From NCBI RefSeq assembly GCF_013362815.1, contig NZ_JABFVK010000019.1, positions 1-64,000 on the forward strand: 64,000 nt of DNA, read 5' to 3'. A program made the position numbers and the translations under genes. Shown piece by piece: positions 1 through 7,438 of the stretch. Source of the DNA: Hamadaea sp. GTDB taxonomy: Bacteria > Actinomycetota > Actinomycetes > Mycobacteriales > Micromonosporaceae. The notes below the pieces were generated by a model. That model saw nothing but the letters and a program-made list of their open reading frames with translations. It was not told the DNA's origin and did not search any database. Positions within the stretch are counted from its first letter, which is position 1; each line of letters opens with the position of its first letter.

Positions 1-246
1 ACTCATCGGGTGCCGTGGGCATTCTTCGTTTGGCGCAGAGCGGTGAAGTCGCCCAGTGAGATGACGCTGATAGACGTTCCCGTAGGTCAGCTCGTGTCGG
101 TCCGACCCGGCGTTTCCCTGGTGGCCACCGCCGAGCCGCTGGGCACCCGACTGACCCTTCGAGCTCAGTACACCGAGGCAAACGTCGTAGCTCTTAGCCA
201 GTTCAGTGATCATCTACGTCGTGCGATCGCCTCAGTACACCGGTAG
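1..246 (+). CDS. C-terminal end of a condensation-like protein (partial)
   Basis: The reading frame is open from the first base of the window and stops at 244-246, so this is the end of a gene that begins upstream. The visible 80 or so residues read as a beta-strand-rich tail. They close with a segment (LTLRAQYTEANVV, then FSDHLRRAI) that resembles the last strand and helix of condensation-domain or PapA-like acyltransferases. That resemblance is weak and by eye only. Its position just ahead of the PyrH-like gene, on the same strand, suggests it belongs to the same biosynthetic cluster. The protein could equally be an unrelated cluster enzyme. Confidence 0.4.
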   Translation, partial: THRVPWAFFVWRRAVKSPSEMTLIDVPVGQLVSVRPGVSLVATAEPLGTRLTLRAQYTEANVVALSQFSDHLRRAIASVHR

Positions 247-330
247 CGATCATGTGTAGACTGCGTTCGCGGTTTGTGAGCCCAACGCCACCCGCCTTCG
301 AATCCTGTGAACCCCGGTTTACCTGAATGA

Positions 331-1074
331 ATGGCGAAGGTCTTGAGAAGATTCATCCCGAAACGATTCGTCCTTAAGGTCAGCGGCGAGGCGCTGAGCG
401 GCAAGAAGGGGTTCGGCAGCGACCCTGAAGTGATCACCCATCTTGCATCTTGTCTGGCCGAAGCTCGTGGTGCCGGCTATCAGCTTGCCGTGGTTGTCGG
501 TGGCGGCAACTACTTCCGGGGCGGCGACGAAAGCGGCTGGACCATTCCGCGCACTGAGCGAGACAACGTCGGGATACTCGGCACCGTAATGAACGGGATC
601 TTCCTTCGTGGCGCGCTGCTCAATTGTGGCGTTGACGATGCTCGGCTTATGACGGCGATACCCATCCCGTCGATAGCCGAGCCGTATATCCGGCTTCGAG
701 CCGACCACCACCTCAATAAGGGAAAGGTGCTCATCCTCGCGGGCGGTAACGGTCAGCCGTTCGTCACAACCGATTACCCTTCGGTTCAGCGTGCGATTGA
801 ACTGGACGCAGAGGCCCTGCTGGTGGCCAAGAACGGTGTAAGCGGCATCATGACCGCCGACCCGAAAGTTGATGCATCCGCCCGCCTTCTGGACAAGCTT
901 TCGCACGAGGATGTCATCGACCGGCGTATCCGGGTGATGGACCAGGCGGCGTTCGTCTTGGCGATGGAGAACTCACTGACTCTTAAGGTCTTCGATGTTG
1001 CGGTGCTGAATCAGCTCACCGAGATCTGCGGTGGTGAGCACATCGGGACACTTGTGGAGTCGCCGGATCGGTAG
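331..1074 (+). CDS. UMP kinase (PyrH) paralogue in a biosynthetic cluster
   Basis: 247 residues, the usual PyrH length. The family phosphorylates UMP to UDP with ATP in the cytosol. The amino-acid-kinase fold signatures are present: KVSGEAL (16-22), VVVGGGN (54-60), an RTERDN segment replacing the usual R-x-TAD (74-79), TTDYPSVQRAIELDA (147-161) and MTADPK (174-179), with a RVMDQAAF helix near 201. The start chosen is the ATG at 331; no strong ribosome-binding site is visible. It is followed on the same strand by a dehydrogenase and an SAHH-like gene. A housekeeping pyrH normally sits beside tsf and frr, which are absent here, so I infer a dedicated copy that phosphorylates a pathway uridylate or an analogue. 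A resistance kinase is an alternative, because other amino-acid kinases such as FomA act that way. Confidence 0.85.
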   Translation: MAKVLRRFIPKRFVLKVSGEALSGKKGFGSDPEVITHLASCLAEARGAGYQLAVVVGGGNYFRGGDESGWTIPRTERDNVGILGTVMNGIFLRGALLNCGVDDARLMTAIPIPSIAEPYIRLRADHHLNKGKVLILAGGNGQPFVTTDYPSVQRAIELDAEALLVAKNGVSGIMTADPKVDASARLLDKLSHEDVIDRRIRVMDQAAFVLAMENSLTLKVFDVAVLNQLTEICGGEHIGTLVESPDR

Positions 1075-1148
1075 GCACAGGAAGCCGGCCGGACGTCACT
1101 TGTTGTTTGACACGTGAATGCGACCCGGGGTCGCAGCGGGGAGGATCT

Positions 1149-2000
1149 GTGAGATTCATCTGGTTCGGCCTGGGCAGGTTCGGTCTTCCTATGGCCAAGA
1201 ATCTCATCGACCGAGGCCACGATATCTTGGTGCCGACCAACGGGGCTCACGGTGCGGCGGCGGCGAGAGAAGCGTTGGCCTGGGGAGCCCGTCCGACAGA
1301 ACCGGCAACGGCGGTCGACGGATGGTTGACGTGCCTGCCGCGGCCGGAGGATGTTCGGGAGGTCCTCGCCAGCATCGACCGATCCCAAACGTCATTGGTT
1401 GTCGACTTCTCGACGGGGCATCCGACCGGAGCACGTGACATTGCGTCGTGGTTGCATGACAGAGATATTCGATATGTCGATTCACCAGTGTCCGGATCGC
1501 CGGCGCAAGCCGCGGAGGGAAGCCTGACCACTTGGGCCGGTGCACCTGAGCCCGAAAGAGGATCGGTTATTCGCGGGCTGCTGGAGGACGTCGCCGCGAA
1601 CATCTTCTACATGGGCACGGTCGGCACAGGCAGCGCGATGAAGCTTGTCAATCAGGTCGTGCACATCACCAACATCGCCGCGCTGGGCGACGGCCTGGCC
1701 CTCGCACGTGCCCTCGGCGTTGACGAACAGCTCGCCGTTGCCAGCATGCAGACCTCCTCCGCGGATTCAGCCATGCTCAGAAGGTTTGGGCCCGCGATCG
1801 TCGCTCACGACTTCAGTCCTCGCTTTGCCCTCAAACTGGCTTCGAAGGACGTGCGTTTCGCGACGGCCGAGGCCGCCCAACATGACGTACAGCTGGACCT
1901 TCTGCGACTTGTCGCCGACCGGTTGATGAAGCTGGAGGCGGAAGGCTACGGCGAAAGCGACTTCAGCGTCCTCGCCAGCTCGCTCGCTCAGGAGGCATAG
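1149..2000 (+). CDS. NAD(P)-dependent 3-hydroxyisobutyrate dehydrogenase-like oxidoreductase
   Basis: About 283 residues if started at the GTG at 1149, which has a good Shine-Dalgarno (GGGGAGGA) a few bases upstream. An in-frame start at 1107 lacks one. The protein belongs to the beta-hydroxyacid dehydrogenase / 6-phosphogluconate dehydrogenase-like family. It opens with the Rossmann signature GLGRFGLPMAKNL, has the substrate loop SPVSGSPAQAAEGSL, and keeps the catalytic-lysine region GSAMKLVNQ. These enzymes oxidise beta-hydroxy acids or reduce the matching semialdehydes or imines. The next gene begins 7 bp downstream and its ribosome-binding site (AGGAGG) lies inside the end of this one, so they are probably co-translated. 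The substrate is unknown. Confidence 0.8.
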   Translation: MRFIWFGLGRFGLPMAKNLIDRGHDILVPTNGAHGAAAAREALAWGARPTEPATAVDGWLTCLPRPEDVREVLASIDRSQTSLVVDFSTGHPTGARDIASWLHDRDIRYVDSPVSGSPAQAAEGSLTTWAGAPEPERGSVIRGLLEDVAANIFYMGTVGTGSAMKLVNQVVHITNIAALGDGLALARALGVDEQLAVASMQTSSADSAMLRRFGPAIVAHDFSPRFALKLASKDVRFATAEAAQHDVQLDLLRLVADRLMKLEAEGYGESDFSVLASSLAQEA

Positions 2001-2006
2001 TCCGTC

Positions 2007-3416
2007 ATGGAAGTGTCCACCGTCATTCCGTGTGGTGGGATCTCTGGCAGCGCCCTGGAGACAGACGCACGCTTCGAAAAGATCTGCCATCGTGCCGCGA
2101 TGCTGGCCCTCGACGAGAGCTACGGGCTTCACCGTGAGCACATGACACTGCGCCTTACATCGACGGCTGGAGAGGCTCGCGTAATCATGGAGCCAAGCCT
2201 CGCCGACGTGGGGCAGCTCTTCACGGAGCTGCCACACCAGGTCGTCAACCTTGCAGCGTTCGGGCCGCCCGCGTTCACCGCGAGGATGAGGGAGGTCGGT
2301 GCCACGCTTCGCGAAATCCTGCTTCCGTTCTCCGGCTCGGAACTCGCAGTGATCCGGCGGCTCAATCCAAGCCTTCGAGAGGCGGCAAGGCGGGCGCATC
2401 GTCCGCCGGACTCCGCGCTCATCATCATCCGCGAGCACGCTCTGCTTGAGAAGCTCAACATGATCCAGTCATTGATCGACGGCGGCTTGCGGGCCGATCA
2501 GATCATCTTCGTTCCCAAGCCCGATGCCACCCGCTATCGCGAGCGCGTGATTGCGCACCTGCGGTCGATTGATTGCACGGTGATCGACTCCGACTGGACC
2601 CGCTCGTTGACCGATGAGCTCGCCAGCCGGCCCACGCCCGACCTCGACATCGTTCTCGTCGACGACGGGGGACGACTGATTCAGCTGGTCATGCGGGCCC
2701 AGGGCATTCATGCGCGCAGCGTCGTCGCGATCGAGACGAACTCGTCGGGCATGAAGAGGCTGACCGAAGCCGGTCTCACTGACGAGGTGGTCAATCTCTC
2801 CGACAGTCCAGCGAAGGAACGTGCGAACGCCTGGATAGCCGTCAGCGGCGTGCACGGGTTCAAGTCGTATCTCGCACATCGCAGACAGGCGGGCCAGTAC
2901 TGCCATCTGATCGGGTACGGCAAAATCGGCTCGTTCGCTGCCGAGAGCCTTCGGGCGAGCGGTTTCCGTGTCACAGTGTCCGAGGTATCCGCCGATCGCC
3001 GCGCCCTGGCCGAGCGGCATGGCTTCGCTGTGTACGAGTCAGCCCAGAAGGCATTGAGGTCTGAGCAGCACCGCTATGTCTTCGGTTGTTCGGGAATGCC
3101 GGCACTCACCCTCTCCGACCTGGGCTTGCTTGCCCCGGACGCGGTCTTGGCCAGCCTGTCTTCGAACGACTTCGCCGCGGTCATCGCCGCCGCCGCTGAA
3201 GACAGCGGCTGGCGTTCGTGGAGTGATCCGAGCGGAACGCACCTCGAGCGCGAGGGCGCTCGCGTACTGCTACTTGCCGACGGTCATGCAATCAATCTTC
3301 ACGGTGCCGAGGGTGTTCCGGAGCCTGACTTTGACGAGTTCGTAGCGACCGTGATCGGCGCGATCGACGACGAACTGGCAAGAATCGCCTCGCAACCTAA
3401 GCGCCTTGTTTGTTGA
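2007..3416 (+). CDS. Divergent S-adenosylhomocysteine hydrolase-like NAD-binding protein
   Basis: 469 residues. The C-terminal half matches the AdoHcyase fold. VDDGGRL (218-224) corresponds to the substrate-binding DDGGDL. IETNSSG (242-248) corresponds to EETTTG. DSPAK (266-270) keeps the catalytic lysine, and HLIGYGKIGSF (300-310) is the NAD-binding glycine loop, altered from GYGDVGKG. By eye, two hydrolase residues are replaced: the Asp after the KSKFDN motif reads Asn274, and the His of NxGHF reads Asn387. The fold and NAD site look intact, so I infer a redox or epimerase role on a nucleoside-like or other substrate, or a decoy/resistance role, rather than ordinary SAH hydrolysis. The 3' end overlaps the convergent carbamoyltransferase gene by 20 bp. 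Confidence 0.75.
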   Translation: MEVSTVIPCGGISGSALETDARFEKICHRAAMLALDESYGLHREHMTLRLTSTAGEARVIMEPSLADVGQLFTELPHQVVNLAAFGPPAFTARMREVGATLREILLPFSGSELAVIRRLNPSLREAARRAHRPPDSALIIIREHALLEKLNMIQSLIDGGLRADQIIFVPKPDATRYRERVIAHLRSIDCTVIDSDWTRSLTDELASRPTPDLDIVLVDDGGRLIQLVMRAQGIHARSVVAIETNSSGMKRLTEAGLTDEVVNLSDSPAKERANAWIAVSGVHGFKSYLAHRRQAGQYCHLIGYGKIGSFAAESLRASGFRVTVSEVSADRRALAERHGFAVYESAQKALRSEQHRYVFGCSGMPALTLSDLGLLAPDAVLASLSSNDFAAVIAAAAEDSGWRSWSDPSGTHLEREGARVLLLADGHAINLHGAEGVPEPDFDEFVATVIGAIDDELARIASQPKRLVC

Positions 3417-5073
3417 CGTACAACATCCCGTCAGACCAGATGTGGCGGGTGCCGCCCCATGACGCGGCGCTCGCCACATCCGGGAAGAAGCCGTGCCCAT
3501 TGTGGTTGGCACTCGTGTTGCAGAGCAGCGGGATCCCGCTGATCTTCTCGTACTCCAGCAGTATTCGTGCGGCGGCGGTGTTGCTTGAAGGTTCAATCGT
3601 CTGAAGACGTGCGGTCCGGTCGAGGTGCACGATCGCAGGAACCCGCGCCAGCCATTCCGACCGCACCTGATGATCAAAGATCATGTATGGGTCATTCCCT
3701 CCCGGCTCAAAGATCTGGGCTGAGCTGGTAGCCAGGCAAATAGGGGCGACCGGCCGATAAGACGCACGTCCCTTGATCAGATTTAGGTGGTCCTTCATCG
3801 CCGGATCCGTGGCAGGGGCCAAGATGCTGCGATTACCGAGTGCGCGCGGGCCGAGTTCGGCGCGCCCGGACAAGACAGTCACCGGTACGCCCTCGTGATG
3901 CAGGATCCAGGCCAACTCGCGCTCGTCGCACTGCCGCGCCAACCATCCGGACGGGACTTCGCTGCTCCGCAGCCGCGGACCGCTGTAGACGCTCCAGTCA
4001 AGCGCCGTCTGACCGCGCTCGCGGAACATCTCGCAAGCCGCGGTTCCGATCGCGGCACCTGAGTCGTTCGGAAACGGGGGAATCCACACTTCGCGAAACG
4101 CGCCGGACTTTCGCAATGCGCTGTTCCACTTGATGTTGAGCGCACAGCCGCCGCCTATCGCGAGGTTTACCTGAATTCCGGGGAAGACCTTCTGCGCGAG
4201 CGCTGTCAGCCGAGTCACCAAGGTGTTGCCGAGGAACGCTTGGAAGGTGGCGATGATGTCCGCATCGGACAGACCCGGGAGCAGCGCTGAACGATGCTCG
4301 GTCACGTTGTTGCCCAGATCGAAGGCCGTCTCGCGCGAAATCTGCCGAGATCCACGAAGTAGATCGTCGAATACGGAGAAGGCCGCTTCCTCGACCGTAC
4401 CAAGGGCGGCGTAGGCCATCGCCTTGCCAGCAATCGAGAGATGGTAGTCCCGATACTCGGCCACCGTCATCTGCGTACGATCGCGATAGTAGGGCTCGAA
4501 GTTGGCGCAGAAGTCGGCAAAGATGTTGCCGACGAGGGGAAAGAGCGGCCCTAGCGAGCGGACTTGCCGCTCGGCTGCGGCCACGTGATAGGCCCGGGGC
4601 ACCATCGCTCCGTCCCACACGACGACAAGCGCGTCCTCGCCTCGGGCTGGAAAAGGACTCGAACTGTAGGCGCCGATCAAGTGATTGCTGGCGTGGTGAT
4701 AGCTGACGTAACCAGGCCGCCGGCCACCAAAATCGAAGGCGGTGAACTCATGGCGATGGAGCGGGTCCCGGGATCTCACACCCTCGACATAAGGAGCGAC
4801 CGGCAGCTGCATAGGCTGCCCGCCCGTTGCCGTCGGTATCTGCGAGCCGTCTCCATCGCCCTCTGCCCACCAGCCGTCCACGACAAATTGGTCGACGTCT
4901 GCAGGTTCGATGCCTTCGCTCCGAAGGATCTCGCCGATGCGATCAAGGTCGCCCAGTGCTGAGTAGCGTCGGCCGTTGGCGAGCTTTTCGACCTCGATAC
5001 TGAAGATAAGCTTGTTGCCGTCTATGACCGCGACACCGCCGTCGTGCGAGACCTTGACTCCGCAGATCAGCAA
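3397..5073 (-). CDS. O-carbamoyltransferase, NodU/CmcH/TobZ family (copy 1)
   Basis: 558 residues from a TTG at 5073, which has a strong GGAGGGG site upstream and sits 3 bp inside the end of the ATP-grasp gene. The family makes carbamoyl-adenylate from carbamoyl phosphate and ATP and transfers the carbamoyl group to a hydroxyl. The N-terminal Kae1-like half carries SHDGG (9-13), HASNH (127-131, the HxxxH metal pair) and VVWDGAM (the metal Asp). NDSGAAIG follows further on, and the YrdC-like C-terminal half has the conserved AELGPRALGNRSIL. It is only distantly like the second copy at 7439-9064, with different loops and C-terminus, so the two probably act on different acceptors. It is likely in an operon with the upstream ATP-grasp ligase. 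Confidence 0.9.
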   Translation of the reverse strand: MLICGVKVSHDGGVAVIDGNKLIFSIEVEKLANGRRYSALGDLDRIGEILRSEGIEPADVDQFVVDGWWAEGDGDGSQIPTATGGQPMQLPVAPYVEGVRSRDPLHRHEFTAFDFGGRRPGYVSYHHASNHLIGAYSSSPFPARGEDALVVVWDGAMVPRAYHVAAAERQVRSLGPLFPLVGNIFADFCANFEPYYRDRTQMTVAEYRDYHLSIAGKAMAYAALGTVEEAAFSVFDDLLRGSRQISRETAFDLGNNVTEHRSALLPGLSDADIIATFQAFLGNTLVTRLTALAQKVFPGIQVNLAIGGGCALNIKWNSALRKSGAFREVWIPPFPNDSGAAIGTAACEMFRERGQTALDWSVYSGPRLRSSEVPSGWLARQCDERELAWILHHEGVPVTVLSGRAELGPRALGNRSILAPATDPAMKDHLNLIKGRASYRPVAPICLATSSAQIFEPGGNDPYMIFDHQVRSEWLARVPAIVHLDRTARLQTIEPSSNTAAARILLEYEKISGIPLLCNTSANHNGHGFFPDVASAASWGGTRHIWSDGMLYVNKQGA

Positions 5074-6365
5074 AGCTCGTCCCCTCCTTCGTGGTTCCGG
5101 TCGCTTGCCGGCTTCCCGTCTTCGAATTCGATCTTCAAGAGGTCGCCCGATGCCTTCCACAACATGGCCAGATCGTCGTGGGACGGCACCTGTCCAGCGA
5201 CGACACCGAGGTAACTGAGGGTTCCGGTGTCCGAATCCACTACATCCCCTGCGCCGGCCTTGACCTCGATCCGTGTGATTCCCAGCGGCGTGCTCTCGGC
5301 TCGCCCGATACTGCGTATCCGCGAGGATCCCACCGGTGCGGGAATGAAGAATTGAAAGGTGACTCCCGCCAGGGTCACTGCTGGCAGCCTCGCGCGCCGG
5401 CCCAGGGCGGCCTCTAAGGCGATCCGGACTGGATCAAGCTGAGCGGATCGCCGGACGATGTCGGCGACGTAGCCCCCTAAGCGGCCGTTCACCTCGATGA
5501 TCCGCGGTCCCTGCGCGGTCAACTTGAGCTCTGTCTGCACCACGCCGTGCGCTACCCCCAAAGCACGAAGCGTCTCGTCAGTCAGAATCAAGATCCGCTG
5601 GCGAGTCTCCGGTTCGATCGTTGCGGGAACGAACATGCCTGACTCTCGAAACGGCGGCGCCAGCGGAAGTTTGCCCAGCAACGCGAAGTGGTCGACGGCG
5701 CCGTGGTTCACTACCGACTCCACCGAGACGTAGTCACCCCACGCCGGTCCGGCCACGGTCGGATCGCCTTCAAGGTACTCCTCGAGTACGAGTGCCTCCG
5801 GCTGCGCGCAGCGGGGAAGCAACTGTGCCACCTGGGCATGAACCGCCGCTCGATCGCCCACGTATACTGTGTCTCGGCTGCCCGCCCCCGACTCCGGCTT
5901 GAGCACGGCGGGGAGGCCGACATGCGCCACGGCTTCTTGCACGTCGGTCACCGCCCGGATGACGTGGTAACGCAGGACATCAACTCCTGCCTCCGCGAGC
6001 ACCCGACGCTGGCTGGGTTTGTGCGTAAGCCGATGAGCAGTTTCGGTCGAGTGAAAGGCCATCCCCATGCGCTGCGCGTAATCGGCCGTCTCGCGCACGT
6101 GTGGCTCGCTGAAGGTGGTGATGCCTGCTATTCCGCGTTGCTCCAGCACCGCCGCCACGTCGTACGATGACAGCCCATCGACATTGACGAATTCGCCGAG
6201 GCGGCGTAGAAGACGGTCGACCCCCTGTCGCTCGGCAGCTTTGCCGTCGGCAACGAAAACGAGATCGCAGACGCCCCTTGCCGCTCGCCAGATATCTGAT
6301 GGACTCGCCGCGCCGACGTCATAGACCACAGCCACACGCGGCAACTGGTCAGCCGACTCGTTCAT
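5067..6365 (-). CDS. ATP-grasp carboxylate-amine ligase
   Basis: 432 residues, the usual length for stand-alone ATP-grasp ligases of the carnosine-synthase / amino-acid-ligase type, which join an acyl phosphate to an amine. The nucleotide-binding strands are VLKPESGAGSRDTV and ALVLEEYLEGD. The metal-binding end reads VVQTELKLTAQGPRIIEVNG, which holds the Glu and Asn that bind Mg. The start is the ATG at 6365 with GGGAAGGA upstream. The gene overlaps the start of the carbamoyltransferase by 7 bp, so they are coupled. In peptidyl-nucleoside pathways such as polyoxin, an ATP-grasp ligase joins a carbamoylated amino acid to the nucleoside; a similar joining step is a reasonable inference here, not proven. 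Confidence 0.85.
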   Translation of the reverse strand: MNESADQLPRVAVVYDVGAASPSDIWRAARGVCDLVFVADGKAAERQGVDRLLRRLGEFVNVDGLSSYDVAAVLEQRGIAGITTFSEPHVRETADYAQRMGMAFHSTETAHRLTHKPSQRRVLAEAGVDVLRYHVIRAVTDVQEAVAHVGLPAVLKPESGAGSRDTVYVGDRAAVHAQVAQLLPRCAQPEALVLEEYLEGDPTVAGPAWGDYVSVESVVNHGAVDHFALLGKLPLAPPFRESGMFVPATIEPETRQRILILTDETLRALGVAHGVVQTELKLTAQGPRIIEVNGRLGGYVADIVRRSAQLDPVRIALEAALGRRARLPAVTLAGVTFQFFIPAPVGSSRIRSIGRAESTPLGITRIEVKAGAGDVVDSDTGTLSYLGVVAGQVPSHDDLAMLWKASGDLLKIEFEDGKPASDRNHEGGDELC

Positions 6366-6508
6366 CGTCGCTGAATCCTTCCCTTGGCGCTACCACGGAC
6401 TGCGGCATGATCCGAGCCTGGGGTGCACTCGCCGCAGATCCCATGAAGCGTACATAAGATCACCGACCCGCATTGTCCCGGAAGATCGACTGCCGTTATG
6501 GTGGCGCG
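6366..6508. promoter_or_regulatory. Divergent promoter region between ATP-grasp and kinase genes
   Basis: About 140 bp separate the leftward ATP-grasp gene from the rightward kinase. This must hold both promoters if the kinase starts at 6509. I see no convincing hexamers or operator palindrome. Confidence 0.35.
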
Positions 6509-7432
6509 ATGACCTGGCCATCATGGAACGACGGCTCCTTCATCATCGACGGTGTTGGATACATAAGAGACGTCGTCGAGCTACCTGGCGGCTGGTCCAG
6601 CGGTCGGGCCATGCTGCTTGACGGCGACCGTGGACGGGCTGTAGTAAAACGGTGGCCTCAGCCGATGATGGCACGGGGTGCGGCCGAATCCGCCGCGCTG
6701 CTGGCGCTGGTCGGGTCGAGGGTCGCACCACGCCCGCTGACAATCAACGGTTCGCTCGATCCGCTGCACTTCGCCAGCCAGACGATCACCGCACAGGAAT
6801 TCCTCGAAGGCCGTCCGCCCTTCATGCATCGGCCGATCGAGGAGACGACTCTTCGTGCCATCGGCGCACGGATCGCCGAGATGCACGCTACGTTCAGGCC
6901 GACCGAACGGGCACTGCCCGTCGCGAATCGGCTGTCTGATGCGTTTGAGCTGTTGCGGCTCCCGGCGATACGACGGGACGGGCTATTCGACCTGATCGCA
7001 CAGGGGCTCAAAATGTGCGAGACGTCCCTCCCGGCACTCACGGAGTGCTCGACCGGTCACATCCATGGCGACCTCAACTTCGATAACATCCTCTGCGACG
7101 ACGACGGCATCCGATTCATCGACTTTGAGTTCGCTCGTCATGACCTGCGGCTACTCGATCTTGCCATGATGCGCGCACCGTTACGCTCAGCTGAGGGCAC
7201 CCTCGTGGTCCTACCACCTAGAATCCAGGTGGCCGTCCTCGACGGATACCAGGCCGCCGCCCAGACCCCGTTCGACGACCACGAGTTGGCACTCTTGCCG
7301 ACCGTCTCTCTCATGTACTTTTTGATGATCTTGCGTGATCTGGTTGCGCTCGATTCACTACATTGGCGCAAGGTTTTGCCGGCGGTCGCTCAACTGATGA
7401 GGGAAAGCTCTGTCTCGCTGCGGATCGCTTGA
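6509..7432 (+). CDS. Aminoglycoside-phosphotransferase (APH)-family kinase
   Basis: 307 residues from the ATG at 6509; an in-frame TTG at 6473 would add 12 residues. The protein kinase-like fold is shown by the Brenner motif HGDLNFDNILC and the following metal-binding FIDFEFA. Upstream are a lysine in VVKRW and a glutamate-rich helix. APH-family enzymes phosphorylate hydroxyls of antibiotics, choline, homoserine or sugars. In nucleoside antibiotic clusters such kinases often confer self-resistance by phosphorylating the product, so self-resistance or a cryptic phosphorylation step is my inference. It lies alone between leftward units and ends 6 bp from the convergent carbamoyltransferase. Confidence 0.8.
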   Translation: MTWPSWNDGSFIIDGVGYIRDVVELPGGWSSGRAMLLDGDRGRAVVKRWPQPMMARGAAESAALLALVGSRVAPRPLTINGSLDPLHFASQTITAQEFLEGRPPFMHRPIEETTLRAIGARIAEMHATFRPTERALPVANRLSDAFELLRLPAIRRDGLFDLIAQGLKMCETSLPALTECSTGHIHGDLNFDNILCDDDGIRFIDFEFARHDLRLLDLAMMRAPLRSAEGTLVVLPPRIQVAVLDGYQAAAQTPFDDHELALLPTVSLMYFLMILRDLVALDSLHWRKVLPAVAQLMRESSVSLRIA

Positions 7433-7438
7433 GCCGGT

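Noticed and set aside
270-320. TTCGAATCC, resembling a tRNA T-loop
   Set aside because: The flanking bases do not pair as a T-stem and no acceptor, D or anticodon stem can be drawn.
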